Part shown: positions 51,504-60,783 of the stretch, piece after piece
How positions within the stretch are numbered: position 1 is the stretch's first letter
Layout of the letters: each line of letters begins with the position of its first letter
Source of the DNA: Streptomyces sp. SAJ15
Lineage (GTDB): Bacteria; Actinomycetota; Actinomycetes; Streptomycetales; Streptomycetaceae
Direction: 5' to 3'
NCBI RefSeq assembly: GCF_007595705.1
Contig: NZ_NISY01000003.1
Location: 1 to 64,000 of the forward strand
Length of the DNA stretch: 64,000 nt
The notes under the pieces: model-generated
Databases searched by the model: none
What the model was told of the DNA's origin: nothing
Seen by the model: the letters and a program-made list of their open reading frames with translations, nothing else
Program-made: the position numbers and the translations under genes

Positions 51504-53302
51504 GGCTGCGGCTCCGTCTCGGCTCGGGGGGCGGTGCTTCGGGGGAAGTCCGAAGAGTCTGTCGTACGGACGTCGAGCGTGCCGTCCGGGAGCAGGGTCA
51601 CGAGCAGGTGGCGGCGCCACGCGAGGTCGTCGCGCTCCGGACGGTCCTCCCGCCAGTGGCAGCCGCGCGTCTCCTCACGACGGCGGGCGGCCGCGACCAG
51701 CACCCGCGCGACGAGCAGCAGGTTGGTGGCCTCCCAGGTCTCCACGCCGGGCTCGGCGGTCTTGCCGTCTCGCCACAGCTGCGCTGCGGCTTCCTGGTGG
51801 ACGGCGTTCAGCCGCTCCGCGGCTCGGGCCAGGGACTCCGCGGAGCGGAGGACTCCGGCGCCGGTCGTCATGATGCGCTGGATGGTGTAGCGGGCCTCGG
51901 AGGCGAGGAGCGGGGCCCCCGCCGGGGTGGTGCCCCCCGCCCCCGCGCCCCCTTCGGGGACGGGGAAGCCGTCGGTGGGAGGCGTCCAGGGGGCCGACTC
52001 GGTGGTGATGTCGGCGGCGATGCGCTCGGCGAAGACCAGGCCCTCCAGCAGCGAGTTGGAGGCCAGGCGGTTGGCGCCGTGGACGCCGGTGCAGGCGACC
52101 TCGCCGCAGGCGTAGAGGCCGCGGACCGTGGTGCGGCCGCGCAGGTCGGTGCGGACCCCGCCGCTGGCGTAGTGGGCGGCCGGGGCCACGGGGATGGGCT
52201 GGGTGACCGGGTCGATGCCGTGCGCGCGGCAGGCGGCGAGGATGGTGGGGAAACGGTGCTCCCACATCTCGGCGCCGAAGTGCCGGGCGTCCAGGTACAT
52301 GTGCTCGGCGCCCTGCTCCTGCATCCGCCGCATGATGCCCTTGGCCACGATGTCGCGCGGCGCCAGCTCGGCCAGTTCGTGCCGGCCCTGCATGAAGCGC
52401 ACGCCGTCGGCGTCCACGAGGTGGGCGCCCTCGCCGCGCACCGCCTCGGAGACCAGCGGCTGCTGCCCCTCGGCATCCGGCCCCAGCCACAGCACCGTCG
52501 GGTGGAACTGGACGAACTCCAGGTCGCTCACCTCGGCTCCGGCGCGCAGCGCCAGCGCCACCCCGTCGCCGGTGGAGACGGCGGGGTTGGTGGTGGCGGA
52601 GAAGACCTGCCCCATGCCGCCGGTGGCCAGCACCACCGCCGGGGCGTGCACGGCGCCCACGCCGTCCCGCTGGCCCTCGCCCATGACGTGCAGGGTGACG
52701 CCCGCCGCCCGGCCCTCCGCGTCCTTGATCAGGTCCAGGACGAGTGCGTTCTCCACGGTTTCGATGCCGGCGTCGCGGACCGCCGCGACCAGCGCGCGGG
52801 AGATCTCCGCGCCGGTGGCGTCGCCGCCCGCGTGCGCGATGCGGTTGCGGTGGTGGCCGCCCTCACGGGTCAGCAGGATCTCGCCGCTCTCCGCGTCGGT
52901 GTCGAACCGCGCGCCGGTGGCGATCAGCCGGCGTACGGCGTCGGGGCCCTCGGTGACCAGCAGTCGTACGGCCTCCTCGTCGCACAGCCCCGCGCCGGCC
53001 ACCAGCGTGTCGTCGAGGTGCTGCTCGGGGGTGTCGCCGTCGCCGAGCGCGGCCGCTATGCCGCCCTGCGCCCAGCGGGTGGAGCCGTCGTCGAGGCGGG
53101 CCTTGGTGACGACCGCGACCTTCCGTCCGGCGGCCGCGCAGCGCAGCGCGACGGTCAGACCGGCCACGCCGGAACCCACGACCACCACATCGGCGTCGAC
53201 GGCCCAGCCGGGTGCGGGGGCGTGCAGGGCCGGTCCGTAGGGGGCCCGGTGGTGCGGAAGGCGGCTGTCCTGGGACGGTATCGCGGGGGTGGGGGAGGTC
53301 AC
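51500..53302 (-). CDS. nadB: L-aspartate oxidase
   Basis: A 600-residue FAD enzyme, first step of de novo NAD synthesis from aspartate. The FAD motif is VVVVGSGVAGLTVALRC (about 39-55). The succinate dehydrogenase/fumarate reductase-type motifs are present (EFVQFHPT; HYASGGVRTDLRGRTTVRGL; GANRLASNSLLEGLVF). nadA is not in the window. GTG 53302, 10 bp after the panC stop. The C-terminal 60 residues are variable. Confidence 0.95.
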   Translation of the reverse strand: MTSPTPAIPSQDSRLPHHRAPYGPALHAPAPGWAVDADVVVVGSGVAGLTVALRCAAAGRKVAVVTKARLDDGSTRWAQGGIAAALGDGDTPEQHLDDTLVAGAGLCDEEAVRLLVTEGPDAVRRLIATGARFDTDAESGEILLTREGGHHRNRIAHAGGDATGAEISRALVAAVRDAGIETVENALVLDLIKDAEGRAAGVTLHVMGEGQRDGVGAVHAPAVVLATGGMGQVFSATTNPAVSTGDGVALALRAGAEVSDLEFVQFHPTVLWLGPDAEGQQPLVSEAVRGEGAHLVDADGVRFMQGRHELAELAPRDIVAKGIMRRMQEQGAEHMYLDARHFGAEMWEHRFPTILAACRAHGIDPVTQPIPVAPAAHYASGGVRTDLRGRTTVRGLYACGEVACTGVHGANRLASNSLLEGLVFAERIAADITTESAPWTPPTDGFPVPEGGAGAGGTTPAGAPLLASEARYTIQRIMTTGAGVLRSAESLARAAERLNAVHQEAAAQLWRDGKTAEPGVETWEATNLLLVARVLVAAARRREETRGCHWREDRPERDDLAWRRHLLVTLLPDGTLDVRTTDSSDFPRSTAPRAETEPQP

Positions 53303-53312
53303 GGGCGTCGCC

Positions 53313-54359
53313 TCACAGGGTCGTTCCGGGCGCGGCGCCCGAGCCGGGTCGGGGTCCGAAGTCCAGTCGGATGTTGTCGATCAGGCGGGTGGTGCCCACC
53401 TTGGCGGCGACGGCGAGCACGGCCTCACCGCGGTGGTCGTCGGGTGCCTCGGTGAAGTCCGACGGATCGATGAGCCCGACGTAGTCCAGGGTCAGCGGCG
53501 GTTCGGCCGCCGCCGCCTCGGCGAGCACGGCGGCCGCCGCGTCCCGTACGGCCCGCGGCGACGCGACCCGCGCGGCCGCGCCCGGCTCGGTGTTCCCTTC
53601 CGCGAAGTCCGTGAAGTCGGGGTCGTCGCCGGACGCGGTGCCGGACGCGTTCCGGGCGGCGAGAAGTCCCGCGTCGCGGCCGGCGAACAGGGCTCGGGAC
53701 AGCGCCAGGGCGGTGCCGCGCTCCGGTCCGGACAGGTAGCGGTTGCGGCTGGAGAGCGCCAGCCCGTCGCCCTCCCGCACGGTCGGCACCCCGACCACCT
53801 CGACGGGGAAGTTGAGGTCGCGGACCATGCGGTGGATCAGCGCCAGTTGCTGGGCGTCCTTCTCCCCGAAGAAGGCCACGTCGGGGCGGGTGAGGTGGAG
53901 CAGCTTGGCGACGACGGTGAGCATCCCGTCGAAGTGACCAGGACGGGAGGCGCCCTCGTAGCGCTCCCCCATCGGCCCGGCGGTGAGCCGCACGTGCGGC
54001 TCGCCGCCGGGGTAGACCTCCTCCACCGAGGGCGCGAAGACGATGTCCGCGCCGGCCGCGGCGGCGACGGTGAGGTCGGCGTCGAGGGTGCGCGGGTAGC
54101 GGTCGAGGTCCTCGCCCGCCCCGAACTGCAGCGGGTTGACGAAGACGGTGACCGTCACCAGGCCCTTGGCGCCGACGCGGGCGCGGGCGGCGCGGATCAG
54201 GGAGGCGTGTCCCTCGTGCAGCGCACCCATGGTCATCACGACGGCGGTGCGCCCCGGCATCGCGAAGTGCGCGAGGGCCGCGTCGAAGTCCGTACGGTCG
54301 GTGAACAGCTCCACGTCGGGCTCTCCCGGTCGGGCCTTGTTCCACAGCTTCGGGCTCAT
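53313..54359 (-). CDS. panC: Pantothenate synthetase
   Basis: A 348-residue ligase joining pantoate and beta-alanine with ATP. Signatures: [17 protein letters not shown] (HxGH), [33 protein letters not shown] and [10 protein letters not shown] (KMSKS-like). Longer than the roughly 280-residue norm because of an acidic, low-complexity insertion near residues 240-265. ATG 54359 overlaps the stop of the upstream DUF2520 gene (ATGA). Confidence 0.95.
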   Translation of the reverse strand: MSPKLWNKARPGEPDVELFTDRTDFDAALAHFAMPGRTAVVMTMGALHEGHASLIRAARARVGAKGLVTVTVFVNPLQFGAGEDLDRYPRTLDADLTVAAAAGADIVFAPSVEEVYPGGEPHVRLTAGPMGERYEGASRPGHFDGMLTVVAKLLHLTRPDVAFFGEKDAQQLALIHRMVRDLNFPVEVVGVPTVREGDGLALSSRNRYLSGPERGTALALSRALFAGRDAGLLAARNASGTASGDDPDFTDFAEGNTEPGAAARVASPRAVRDAAAAVLAEAAAAEPPLTLDYVGLIDPSDFTEAPDDHRGEAVLAVAAKVGTTRLIDNIRLDFGPRPGSGAAPGTTL

Positions 54360-55261
54360 GCCGCCCCTCCCACTCCAGGGTCCGAGAGGACGCCCAGGAG
54401 GTCCTCCGCCAACTCCGGCTTCAGCAGTCCATTGGCGAGCGCCCGGTCCGCGGTGGCCCGGGCCATCGCCAGGTACGCCGCCACGCTCTGCGGCGCGTGC
54501 GCGCGCAGCTCGGCGACGTGCGCGGCCACCGTGCCCGCGTCACCGCGGGCGACCGGTCCGGTCAGCGCCGCGTCGCCGCTGCGCAGCGCGTTGTCGAGGG
54601 CGGCGCCCAGCAGGGGGCCGAGCATGCGGCCGGGGGCCTCGACTCCGGCGGTACGCAGCAGCTCCATCGACTGGGCGACCAGGGTGACCAGGTGGTTGGC
54701 GCCGACGGTGAGCGCCGCGTGGTAGAGCGGGCGCGCCTCCTCCTCGATCCACTCCGGCTCGCCGCCCATCTCGATGACCAGCGCCTCCGCGGCGAGTCGC
54801 AGCTCCTCCGGCGCGGTCACCCCGAAGGGGCAGCCCGCCAGTCGCTGCACGTCCACCGGGGAGCCGGTGAACGTCATCGCGGGGTGCAGCGCCAACGGCA
54901 GCGCGCCCGCGCGCCGCGCGGGGTCGAGCACGGCCGTGCCGTACCGGCCCGAGGCGTGCACGATCAGTTGTCCCGGGCGTACCGCCCCGGTCTCGGCGAG
55001 CCCCGAGACCAGCCCCGGCAGCGCGTCGTCGGGGACCGTGAGGAGCACCAGCTCCGCCCGCGCCAGCACCTCGGCCGGCTCCACCAGCGGCACCTCGGGC
55101 AGCAGCGCGGCCGCCCTACGGACCGAGGCGTCCGAGACGCCCGAGGCGGCCACCGGGCGGTGTCCGGCCATCCGCAGCGCGGCCGCCAGCGCCGGGCCGA
55201 CGCGGCCCGCGCCGACCACGCCGACGGTCAGCCGGGCCGGGCGGTCTTGCGGCTCGTTCAT
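54356..55261 (-). CDS. Rossmann-like and DUF2520 domain protein
   Basis: A 301-residue protein of the 6-phosphogluconate dehydrogenase-like fold: Rossmann NAD(P) motif [20 protein letters not shown] at about 14-33, then a helical DUF2520 domain. The overall plan resembles ketopantoate reductase, and the tight ATGA coupling to panC suggests a role in pantothenate synthesis, which is inference. ATG 55261 is taken; GTG 55276 is in frame, and neither has a strong ribosome site. Likely first gene of the operon. Confidence 0.85.
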   Translation of the reverse strand: MNEPQDRPARLTVGVVGAGRVGPALAAALRMAGHRPVAASGVSDASVRRAAALLPEVPLVEPAEVLARAELVLLTVPDDALPGLVSGLAETGAVRPGQLIVHASGRYGTAVLDPARRAGALPLALHPAMTFTGSPVDVQRLAGCPFGVTAPEELRLAAEALVIEMGGEPEWIEEEARPLYHAALTVGANHLVTLVAQSMELLRTAGVEAPGRMLGPLLGAALDNALRSGDAALTGPVARGDAGTVAAHVAELRAHAPQSVAAYLAMARATADRALANGLLKPELAEDLLGVLSDPGVGGAA

Positions 55262-55949
55262 GGGGTGTGCGTTCACGCGGCGGGGGCCTTCCGTTCCAGT
55301 CCGCGGCGGGTACCGGACGATTCCTCGCCATGCTACGCGAGTGCCGCCCGATGCCCTTCTGCCCTGGCGGGCGGCCGGGTGGGGGCGTACGGACGCCCCA
55401 TGGTCGGGCGGCGACGCGCCGCGGGGCGGCATGGTGCTCTGCCGGGTGCGGCCTTCGTCTCGCGCCTTCGGCGCAAAGAACGCAACTGCGGGAGGGAGGG
55501 GCGGCCTGATCGCCATCGCCGGCTGCCGGCGAGTGGGGCGGGCCGTGGGGACCGCGTCGGAACGGTGAGACTCCGCGTGGCGGCGGACTGCGGGGCGCCT
55601 TCCCCCCCGGAGACGGAAATGCCTTCGCGGAATTGCTTGATGCTGAGCAAGTACCAGGTCAAGGGAGTCTGAGAGGCATGACCGGGTCGGCGCCGGGCCC
55701 GGCAACAGACCGGTGCTTCCGCTCACGAAGGCATCGGACCACCGGCGGGCAGCCGGCCATGGCGCCCAGGCCGGCCCTCCCCCATCCGCTGCCGCCGCTG
55801 TGCGCCGAAGGCGCGAGACGAAAGCCGCGGCCAACCGAGCACCATGCCGCCCCACGAGGAAAACCACTGCAAAACCCCGCCACCAGACGCCCCCGGTCCC
55901 CCACAGGATCGCGGGCCGGGCCGGCCGCGGATGGCCGTCGCCCAGGGCG
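55262..55949. other. Gene-free region with inverted duplication
   Basis: About 690 bp upstream of the pan/nad operon. No frame is convincingly coding; the apparent ORFs share segments because the region contains the long inverted repeat listed separately. The spacer between the arms (55532-55743) shows nothing recognisable. Confidence 0.5.
55423..55853. repeat. Long imperfect inverted duplication
   Basis: About 108 bp at 55423-55531 recurs inverted at 55744-55853. Two blocks are exact: a 17-mer GGGGCGGCATGGTGCTC (55423-55439 with 55837-55853) and a 22-mer (55454-55475 with 55801-55822) that itself contains the hairpin GCGCC-TTC-GGCGC. The arms have drifted with small indels elsewhere. It resembles a pair of intergenic palindromic elements (REP or MITE-like); no transposase is present. 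Confidence 0.85.
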
Positions 55950-56144
55950 TCAGGAGCAGGTCTCGTGGCCCGCGACCGTCCGGGGGCGGCGGGTGAGGGC
56001 GGCGCGCCAGGCGGTGAGGGTTCGGGCGAGGGGGGAACGGGGGCGCACCAGGCGCCGGTCGGCGGTGCCGGGGGCGGGCGGGGCGGGCTCGCCGCGCTGG
56101 GTGGAGCGGTAGACGTCGAGGATGTGCTGCTGGGTGATGGACAT
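55950..56144 (-). CDS. Small hypothetical protein
   Basis: A 64-residue basic protein beginning MSITQQHILDVYRSTQRGEP, a start I remember from short Streptomyces proteins next to ArsR-type regulators. The remainder is Arg/Pro/Ala-rich. GTG 56153 is in frame. No strong ribosome site is visible for either. It is divergent from the regulator at 56244. Confidence 0.5.
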   Translation of the reverse strand: MSITQQHILDVYRSTQRGEPAPPAPGTADRRLVRPRSPLARTLTAWRAALTRRPRTVAGHETCS

Positions 56145-56243
56145 GTGGATCACCGTGCGGCCGCCGGCCTGGGGCTGGCACGTCAGTTGACGAGGACCGT
56201 CAAATGATCACCGAAACCCGGCGTACGCAGGCACGATGAGGTC

Positions 56244-57326
56244 ATGGCCAACGTCATAGAGATCGCCGGGCTGCCTCCGGAGCGGATCGTGTTCAGCCCC
56301 TCGCCGCTCGCCGAGCTGGGCGCCGCCCTGCATGTGCTGGCGGAGCCGGGGCACCACCCGGGGCTGCACGCGTGGGTCACGGCGACGACGGCGTGTCTGA
56401 AGCCGGATCTGGCCGACCGGCTACACGAGGCGGACTTCCTGTGGCGGTCCACGCGTTCGGACCTGCTGCTGCCCGCGACGCCGGGCGCGACGTTGGCGGA
56501 GGACCTGGACGCCCTGGACCGGATCGAGGACGAGGTGTTCGTGGCCGCGGCGTTCGAGATCAGCTGTTCGGCGTCGTACACCCGCTGTACGCCGTCGCCG
56601 CTGGTGGACGCCGAACAGCGGGCCCGTACCCGGGAGCAGGCCGCGGCGCGCGGGCCGCGGCAGGCGGCGTTCGTGGACCGGATGCTGGAGGACCCGGAGG
56701 GGCTGCGGGTATGGCTACGGCGCCTGTTCGAGGACTGTGAGCAGGCGTTCTTCGGGGACACCTGGCAGCGGGTGCGGGTGCAGCTGACGGCCGACGCCCG
56801 ACACAAGGCGGAGCTGCTGCGGCACAAGGGGCTGGCGGAGGCGCTGGCCGCGACCTCGGCGGCGCTGAGCCTGGACGAGGAGAACGGGCGCATCCTGGTC
56901 GACAAGCTCGCGGCGGGGCACACCACGGCCTCCGGCGAGGGCATCACCTTCATCCCGACGGCCTTCGGCTGGCCCCATCTGCTGGTGGTGCACGCCCCCG
57001 GTTGGCGCCCCGTGGTGCAGTACCCGGTGGCCTCGCCCGAACTGCCCGCGCCGGCCGCGGCGCGGCTGGTGCAGGCGCGGCTGGAGGCGCTCGCGCACCC
57101 GATGCGGATGCGGCTGTGCCGTTCGATGGCGCGCGGGGCGCACACCACGGGCGAACTCGCGGAGGCGTACGGGATCAGCGCGCCGGAGGTGTCGCGCCAT
57201 GTCGCGGTGCTGAAGAAGGCGGGGCTGGTGCGGGCCCGACGGCGCGGCCGGTATGTGCTGCACGAGCTGGACCTGCCGGCGGTGACGCGGCTGGGCAGCG
57301 ACTTTCTGGAGAGCGTGCTGCGCTGA
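56244..57326 (+). CDS. DUF5937 / ArsR-type winged-helix regulator
   Basis: A 360-residue regulator. A large N-terminal effector domain (about 1-255, DUF5937 type) is followed by an ArsR-like winged helix (about 272-350; LARPMRMRLC-type helix ALAHPMRMRLCRSMARGAHT, then ISAPEVSRHVAVLKKAGLVR). No classical metal-binding CxC is seen in the recognition helix, so the ligand is unknown. ATG 56244. It is divergent from a small gene and convergent with a two-component system. Confidence 0.85.
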   Translation: MANVIEIAGLPPERIVFSPSPLAELGAALHVLAEPGHHPGLHAWVTATTACLKPDLADRLHEADFLWRSTRSDLLLPATPGATLAEDLDALDRIEDEVFVAAAFEISCSASYTRCTPSPLVDAEQRARTREQAAARGPRQAAFVDRMLEDPEGLRVWLRRLFEDCEQAFFGDTWQRVRVQLTADARHKAELLRHKGLAEALAATSAALSLDEENGRILVDKLAAGHTTASGEGITFIPTAFGWPHLLVVHAPGWRPVVQYPVASPELPAPAAARLVQARLEALAHPMRMRLCRSMARGAHTTGELAEAYGISAPEVSRHVAVLKKAGLVRARRRGRYVLHELDLPAVTRLGSDFLESVLR

Positions 57327-57394
57327 GCACGCCCTCCAGGCGGCGGTCGGCGTCAGCCGGCGTCGGGGAAAGGGCGGGTCGGTGACGTCCGGGA

Positions 57395-58099
57395 TTAGCC
57401 GGGGAGGCCGCCGCCCCCGGCCCGGACCAGTCCGGTCTCGTAGGCGAGCACCACCACCTGCACCCGGTCGCGCAGCTCCAGTTTGGTGAGGATGCGGCCC
57501 ACATGGGTCTTCACGGTGGCCTCGGAGAGCACCAGCCGGGTGGCGATCTCGCCGTTCGACAGGCCCTGCGCGACCAGCAGCATCACCTCGCGCTCCCGCG
57601 CGGTCAGCCGCTCCAGCTGCGTCCCGCCCGCGTTCCCCCCGCCGCCGATGCCGGCGGAGCCGCCGGCGCTGGGCAGCATCGGCGCGAAGCGGTCCAGCAG
57701 CCGCCGGGTGGTGCTGGGCGCCACGACCGCGTCGCCGCTGTGCACCGCGCGGATCGCGGCCAGCAGCTCGCCCGGCGGCACGTCCTTGAGCATGAAGCCG
57801 CTGGCCCCGGCCTTGAGCGCGGAGAACGCGTACTCGTCGAGGTCGAAGGTGGTGAGGATCAGCACCTTCGGCGCGCCCTCGACCGCGCAGATGCGGCGGG
57901 TGGCCTCCACCCCGTCCAGCCGCGGCATGCGGATGTCCATGAGGATCACGTCGACGGCGGAGCCGCGCAGCACCTCCACGGCCTCCGCGCCGTCCCCGGC
58001 CTCGGCGACGACCTCCATGTCGGGCTGGGCGGCCAGCACCATGCGGAACCCGGTGCGGAGAAGCACCTGGTCGTCGACGAGCATCACACGGATCGCCAT
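57395..58099 (-). CDS. NarL/LuxR-type response regulator
   Basis: A 234-residue regulator with receiver domain Asp55 (VILMDIRMPRLDG), a Gly-rich linker and a LuxR-type DNA-binding domain (LTAREREVMLLVAQGLSNGE, then ATVKTHVGRILTKL). ATG 58099 is preceded by GGAAAGGG. It lies 113 bp downstream of the kinase at 58213 on the same strand and is its partner. The long frame upstream of this start is antisense to nothing real. Confidence 0.93.
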   Translation of the reverse strand: MAIRVMLVDDQVLLRTGFRMVLAAQPDMEVVAEAGDGAEAVEVLRGSAVDVILMDIRMPRLDGVEATRRICAVEGAPKVLILTTFDLDEYAFSALKAGASGFMLKDVPPGELLAAIRAVHSGDAVVAPSTTRRLLDRFAPMLPSAGGSAGIGGGGNAGGTQLERLTAREREVMLLVAQGLSNGEIATRLVLSEATVKTHVGRILTKLELRDRVQVVVLAYETGLVRAGGGGLPG

Positions 58100-58212
58100 C
58101 GGATCCCTTTCCTGTGCCTGTTGCCTGCTGAGGGACTGCGGGAAGTCTGCTGTGTTCGCTGGGTCTGCGGGGTCGGTCGGGTCTGCGTCGCGGGCTCGCC
58201 GCCGGGGAGGCG

Positions 58213-59409
58213 TCAGCGGGCCGGTTTGAGCGGCAGCAGCACGCTGATGCGGAAGCCTCCACCGGGGCGCGGCCCCGCGTCCAGGGTTCCGCCGACCATG
58301 CCGACCCGCTCCCGCATACCGATCAGCCCGTGCCCCTGGCCGTCGGCGCCGCCCTCCTCGTACATCTCGCGCCGCGCGCCCCGGCCGTCGTCCTCGACCA
58401 GCAGCCCCAGGCCGTCGTCGAAGTACGTGATGCGGACGCTGGCTCCGACGTCCGGGCCGCCGTGCTTGCGGGTGTTGGTGAGCGCCTCCTGCACGATGCG
58501 GTAGGCGGTCAGCTCCACGCCGCTGGGCAGCGGGCGCGGACTGCCCTCGACCTTGAAGTCGATCGGCAGTCCGGCGCCGCGCACCTGCTCGATGAGGTCG
58601 TCGATCTGCTCGACATCGGGCTGCGGGACGTAGTCGTTGCTGTCGTCCGGCTCGCCGGTGCGCAGCACCCCCAGCAGCCGGCGCATCTCGGCGAGCGCCT
58701 GCCGGCCGGTACCGGAGATCGTCTCCAGGGCCTGCTTGGCCTGGTCGGGGGCGTTGTCGAGGACGTAGGCGGCGCCGTCGGCCTGGACCACCATGACCGA
58801 CACGTTGTGCGCGACCACGTCGTGCAGCTCGCGGGCTATCCGGGCCCGCTCGGCCTGGACGGCCATCTTCGAGCGCTCCTCGCGCTCCCTCTCCAGCCGG
58901 GTGGCGCGCTCCTCCAGCTGGGCGTAGTAGGCGCGGCGGGTGCGGATGGAGTCGCCGAGCACCCAGGCGAGCACGAAGGGGATGGTGATGAAGACCAGGA
59001 CGACGGTCATCTGCCAGGCGCTGTACCTCTCGTCCGGCCAGCGCAGGCCCGAGATGGAGGGGGCGATCAGGCCGGCGCCGAGAGCGAAGCGGGAGGCCCA
59101 GCGGGCGCCGTCGGCCGCGACGGTGTAGATGATCACCAGCATGGCGAAGTCGGCCGGGTTGCTCGGCACGTCGCACGCCAGCTGCGCCAGCCCGCAGGCC
59201 GTGACCAGCACCAGCATCTTCTCGGGGGCGCGGCGGCGCAGGGCTATGGCGGTGGACAGCGCCATCGTGATCGGCACGGCCGCGATCCGGGCCGCCGAGC
59301 TGATGTCGGCTTGGGCCACCCACAGCGCGGCCAGCCCGAGCAGGAGGAGAGCCCAGAAGCTGTCCACCCTGGTCGGGTGCCTGCGGAGGAAGTCATAGAG
59401 GCGCTGCAC
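58213..59409 (-). CDS. NarX/DesK-type sensor histidine kinase
   Basis: A 398-residue membrane kinase. Residues about 15-160 hold several membrane spans without a large extracellular sensor. HisKA_3 shows RARIARELHDVVAHNVSVMV with the phospho-acceptor His, and the HATPase domain has TAYRIVQEALTNTRKHGG and GHGLIGMRERVGMVGG. GTG 59409 (QRLYDFLRRHP) is preferred, preceded by GGGTGAC; ATG 59442 is in frame with no ribosome site. Paired with the response regulator downstream. Confidence 0.92.
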   Translation of the reverse strand: MQRLYDFLRRHPTRVDSFWALLLLGLAALWVAQADISSAARIAAVPITMALSTAIALRRRAPEKMLVLVTACGLAQLACDVPSNPADFAMLVIIYTVAADGARWASRFALGAGLIAPSISGLRWPDERYSAWQMTVVLVFITIPFVLAWVLGDSIRTRRAYYAQLEERATRLEREREERSKMAVQAERARIARELHDVVAHNVSVMVVQADGAAYVLDNAPDQAKQALETISGTGRQALAEMRRLLGVLRTGEPDDSNDYVPQPDVEQIDDLIEQVRGAGLPIDFKVEGSPRPLPSGVELTAYRIVQEALTNTRKHGGPDVGASVRITYFDDGLGLLVEDDGRGARREMYEEGGADGQGHGLIGMRERVGMVGGTLDAGPRPGGGFRISVLLPLKPAR

Positions 59410-59518
59410 GTCACCCAGCGTAGGCACGCCGGATAGGTGCATGGGTCAGCCGGACGATCGATCCCTGCTACCGGGGCCTACTCCCCAAGGTGGACGCCGG
59501 AACGCATAGCGTGAGCGG

Positions 59519-60637
59519 GTGGCGAGTCAGTGGCGTGAAGACAGTGGTGGTGGCGACGGCGGTGGCGAGCGTGGCGGCCCGTGGCGCGGCTGGCGCGCGG
59601 CGACGGAGGAGGCGCTGTACGGACCCGCGGGGTTCTTCCGAAGGCCCGAGGGCCCGGCGGGACACTTCCGCACCTCCGTGCACGCCTCGCCCCTGTTCGC
59701 GCGGGCGGTCGCGGAGCTGCTGGTCCGGGTCGACATCGCGCTGGACCACCCGGACGAGCTGGCCCTGGTCGACGTCGGCGCGGGCCGCGGCGAGCTGCTG
59801 ACGGGGGTCCTGGCGGCGCTGGAGGAGACGGCGGGGCCGAGTGCGGCGCGCGCGGACCTGGCCGAGCGGCTGCGGGCCTGCGCGGTGGAGCGGGCCGACC
59901 GCCCGGCGGGGCTCGACCCCCGTATCGCATGGCGGAGCGAGCCGCCGGCCGCCGTGCGCGGCCTGCTGTTCGCGAACGAGTGGCTGGACAACGTCCCGGT
60001 GGACGTCGTGGAGACCGATGCGCACGGGGTGCCCCGCCAGGTCCTGGTCGCCCCGGACGGGACCGAGCGGCTGGGCGCCCCGGTCGCCGGCGCGGACGCC
60101 CGCTGGCTGGACCGCTGGTGGCCGCTGCCCGGCGCCGAACCCGGACTGCGCGCCGAGGTCGGCCACCCGCGCGACGCCGCCTGGGCCGGCGCCGTGGGCA
60201 CCCTGACCGCCGGCCTCGCCGTCGCCGTGGACTACGCGCACGAGCTCGCGGCCCGGCCGCCCTTCGGCACCCTCACCGGCTTCCGCGACGGCCGTGAGGT
60301 CCACCCCGTGCCGGACGGCGGCTGCGACCTCACCGCCCATGTGGCGCTGGACGCCTGCGCGGCGGCGGCCGAGGCGGCGGGGGCCGGGCCGGCCGCCTGG
60401 TGGAGCCAGCGGGACGCGCTGCGGGCGCTGGGCGTCAGCGCCCGGCGGCCGCCGCTGACGCTCGCGTCGAGCGACCCGGCGGCCTACCTTCGGGCGCTGT
60501 CCGCGACCGGTGAGGCCGCGGAGCTGACCGACCCCTCGGGTCTGGGCGCCTTCACCTGGCTGCTCCAGCCGGTGGGGAGCGCCTGCGCCGGGGTGCTGTC
60601 GTCCGACGGCCGGATCGGGGACGGCGGCGGTGCCTGA
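59519..60637 (+). CDS. MidA/NDUFAF7-like SAM-dependent methyltransferase
   Basis: A 372-residue protein of the COG1565 (DUF185) family. The SAM-binding motif is [18 protein letters not shown] (about 80-97), followed by [17 protein letters not shown] and the helical insert with WWPLPG. Mitochondrial NDUFAF7/MidA dimethylates an Arg of NDUFS2, the NuoD homologue of complex I. Here the next gene is an orphan nuoD, so NuoD is the obvious substrate candidate (inference). GTG 59519 start; the N-terminal 20 residues are Gly-rich and variable. Confidence 0.87.
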   Translation: MASQWREDSGGGDGGGERGGPWRGWRAATEEALYGPAGFFRRPEGPAGHFRTSVHASPLFARAVAELLVRVDIALDHPDELALVDVGAGRGELLTGVLAALEETAGPSAARADLAERLRACAVERADRPAGLDPRIAWRSEPPAAVRGLLFANEWLDNVPVDVVETDAHGVPRQVLVAPDGTERLGAPVAGADARWLDRWWPLPGAEPGLRAEVGHPRDAAWAGAVGTLTAGLAVAVDYAHELAARPPFGTLTGFRDGREVHPVPDGGCDLTAHVALDACAAAAEAAGAGPAAWWSQRDALRALGVSARRPPLTLASSDPAAYLRALSATGEAAELTDPSGLGAFTWLLQPVGSACAGVLSSDGRIGDGGGA

Positions 60638-60783
60638 GCGGCCCCGGAACGCCAGGGGCACCCCTGGCTGAGCACCGCCGGGCCGGCCACGGAACCGCAC
60701 CCCCTCGGGCACGGAACGTGGACCCCGCCCCCGCGGCCCCGTGCGGAGGAAGGGCCTCCGGAGCAAGCTGACAGACTGTGTCC

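Noticed and set aside
55267..55750. Small proteins with similar sequences in the gap upstream of the pan/nad operon
   Set aside because: Their likeness is due to the inverted duplication at 55423-55853 read in several frames.
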